From: Candidatus Phycosocius spiralis
Lineage (GTDB): Bacteria; Pseudomonadota; Alphaproteobacteria; Caulobacterales; Aquidulcibacteraceae
NCBI RefSeq assembly: GCF_030158815.1
Contig: NZ_BPFZ01000001.1
Location: 124,001-188,000, forward strand
Direction: 5' to 3'
DNA: 64,000 nt
Shown here piece after piece: positions 62,842-64,000 of this stretch. A program made the position numbers and the translations under genes. The notes beneath the pieces were generated by a model. It saw only the letters and a program-made list of their open reading frames with translations, was not told where the DNA came from and ran no database searches. Positions within the stretch are counted from its first letter, which is position 1. Every line of letters begins with the position of its first letter.

Positions 62842-64000
62842 TCAGATATCGGCATATATATGGGTCTCTGCAGCCCCACCTTCATGGGTAACCGCACCCA
62901 AATAGGCGGGCCCAACCAATTTGGCGTATTTAGCGATCGCGCCAGAATTATAGTTGGTTTTTCGCGGCTTCCATGCAGCTTTACGCGCAGCCAAAACAGC
63001 TTCGGACACTTCAAGCTCAATTGTACCGGCTAGGGCATCAATGGCAATGATATCGCCATTCTCCACCAAACCAATTGGCCCCCCAACTGCCGCCTCAGGA
63101 CCGACATGGCCGATGCACATGCCCCTTGTAGCCCCCGAAAAGCGCCCGTCGGTAATTAAAGCTACATCGCCACCACGACCTAATCCATAAAGAGCAGCTG
63201 TAGTGGACAGCATTTCGCGCATACCAGGACCCCCGCGTGGGCCTTCATAGCGAATAACGAGCACTTCACCGGCTTCAAACGCTTCGTTGGAGACCGCTTC
63301 AAAACAAGCTTCCTCACCGTCAAACACCCGCGCTGGTCCACGAAAAGTGAGTTGCTTCAAGCCTGCAATTTTCAGCATCGCCCCATCAGGGGCCATCGTA
63401 CCCCAAAGACCCACCACACCGCCATTGGGTGTGATTGGGGCTTTCACCGAATGGATAACTTTTTGGTTGGAATTCCAAGTGATGGCTTCCAGATTTTCCC
63501 CCAAAGTTTTGCCTGTCACGGTCAAACAATTACCATCTATCAGGTTTTCATCCAGTAATGCCCGTAACAGCATCGGCATGCCGCCCGCTTCGCCCATATC
63601 TTTAGCGACATAGTGACCCCCGGGCTTCAAATCGGCGATCCAAGGAGTTAACCTAAATGCTTCGGCAACATCCTTCATCGTGAACTCAATGCCCGCTTCA
63701 TGCGCCATGGCAGGCAGATGCAGCGCCGCATTGGTTGAGCCACCGGTTGCTGCCACCACAATGGCCGCATTCACAAAGGCTGCACGCGTACAAATCTGTC
63801 TTGGCCGCAGGCCTTGTTCGATCAAGTCAACCACCGCCTGCCCTGAAGCCACACCATACTGGTCTCGATCGAGATAAGTCGCTGGTAAGGAGGAGGATAG
63901 TGGCAAAGAAAGCCCGATCGCTTCAGCAACACAAGCCATTGTATTGGCGGTAAACTGGCCACCACAGGCCCCGTCACTGGGACAGGCATGGCGCTCAATC
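62842..64000 (-). CDS. ilvD: Dihydroxyacid dehydratase (partial, 5' end beyond window)
   Basis: The 3' two-thirds of IlvD, which dehydrates dihydroxy acids in valine and isoleucine synthesis. The frame runs to the window edge, with the iron-sulfur cysteine motif [19 protein letters not shown] at the edge. Further motifs: [15 protein letters not shown] and [13 protein letters not shown]. The GGPGMREML form favours IlvD over phosphogluconate dehydratase. It ends at 62842, converging on rnhA with 21 bp between. Confidence 0.93.
   Translation of the reverse strand, partial: IERHACPSDGACGGQFTANTMACVAEAIGLSLPLSSSLPATYLDRDQYGVASGQAVVDLIEQGLRPRQICTRAAFVNAAIVVAATGGSTNAALHLPAMAHEAGIEFTMKDVAEAFRLTPWIADLKPGGHYVAKDMGEAGGMPMLLRALLDENLIDGNCLTVTGKTLGENLEAITWNSNQKVIHSVKAPITPNGGVVGLWGTMAPDGAMLKIAGLKQLTFRGPARVFDGEEACFEAVSNEAFEAGEVLVIRYEGPRGGPGMREMLSTTAALYGLGRGGDVALITDGRFSGATRGMCIGHVGPEAAVGGPIGLVENGDIIAIDALAGTIELEVSEAVLAARKAAWKPRKTNYNSGAIAKYAKLVGPAYLGAVTHEGGAAETHIYADI

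Overview
The window looks like a stretch of an alphaproteobacterial chromosome of moderate GC, most like the Caulobacterales/Hyphomonadales branch. Reasons: the gene orders ntrB-ntrC-ntrY-ntrX-dat-hfq, ispDF-cinA, coq10-lipA, ppx-ppk-hdaA-(DUF2066-like)-purM-purN, holC-pepA and lptF-lptG-lptD-surA-pdxA-rsmA are typical of alphaproteobacteria, and HdaA, a fused IspDF and a methionine synthase split into two genes fit the same group. This is an assignment by family recognition and synteny only; no search was run. I see no rRNA, tRNA, CRISPR array, transposase or integrase gene.

Layout. 1-7.7 kb (minus strand): nitrogen two-component cluster ntrBC-ntrYX, a D-amino acid aminotransferase and hfq. 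8-14 kb: isoprenoid ispDF with cinA, a membrane-anchored spermidine-synthase-like protein, coq10-like and lipA. 13.5-20.8 kb: a DUF6702/M1 peptidase pair, an acyl-ACP synthetase-like enzyme, an XRE-HTH/RibB/degenerate-RibA fusion with a candidate operator, and a TerB/J-domain protein. 21-27 kb: gatB, then a 1.7-kb two-gene insert of unknown function bracketed by copies of the 3' end of an enoyl-CoA hydratase gene, then that hydratase and the methylcrotonyl-CoA carboxylase beta subunit (leucine catabolism). 27-33 kb: outer-membrane-like protein, cNMP-patatin phospholipase, an anchored Pro-rich protein, a Tat-exported M3 peptidase, and a 46-residue very acidic protein. 33-46 kb: aspS, rnd, polyphosphate genes, hdaA, purMN, ndk, an I78-type inhibitor, holC and pepA. 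46-54 kb: LPS export and outer-membrane biogenesis operon lptF-lptG-lptD-surA-pdxA-rsmA. 54-56 kb: a translationally coupled pair of orphan genes, one an outer-membrane-type protein. 56-62 kb: methionine operon (ArsR-methyltransferase regulator, metF, metH part 1, a DUF4259 gene, metH part 2) behind a strong dyad operator. 62-64 kb: rnhA and the 3' part of ilvD.

Most unusual points. (1) NtrC has lost the GAFTGA loop and also the Walker B glutamate, and NtrX lacks GAFTGA, so neither looks like a working sigma-54 activator. (2) A 1.72-kb orphan insert sits between duplicated echA 3' ends, as expected from site-specific integration. (3) RibB is fused to a DNA-binding XRE domain and a zinc-less GTP cyclohydrolase II domain, with a palindrome lying exactly in its promoter spacer. 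(4) The methionine operon has its own dyad operator, and a DUF4259 gene lies between the metH halves. (5) A coupled two-gene orphan unit lies at 54.1-55.9 kb.

Most genes here are ordinary housekeeping genes. Start codons were moved inward from the longest frame where a ribosome-binding site, signal peptide or family N-terminus supports it.
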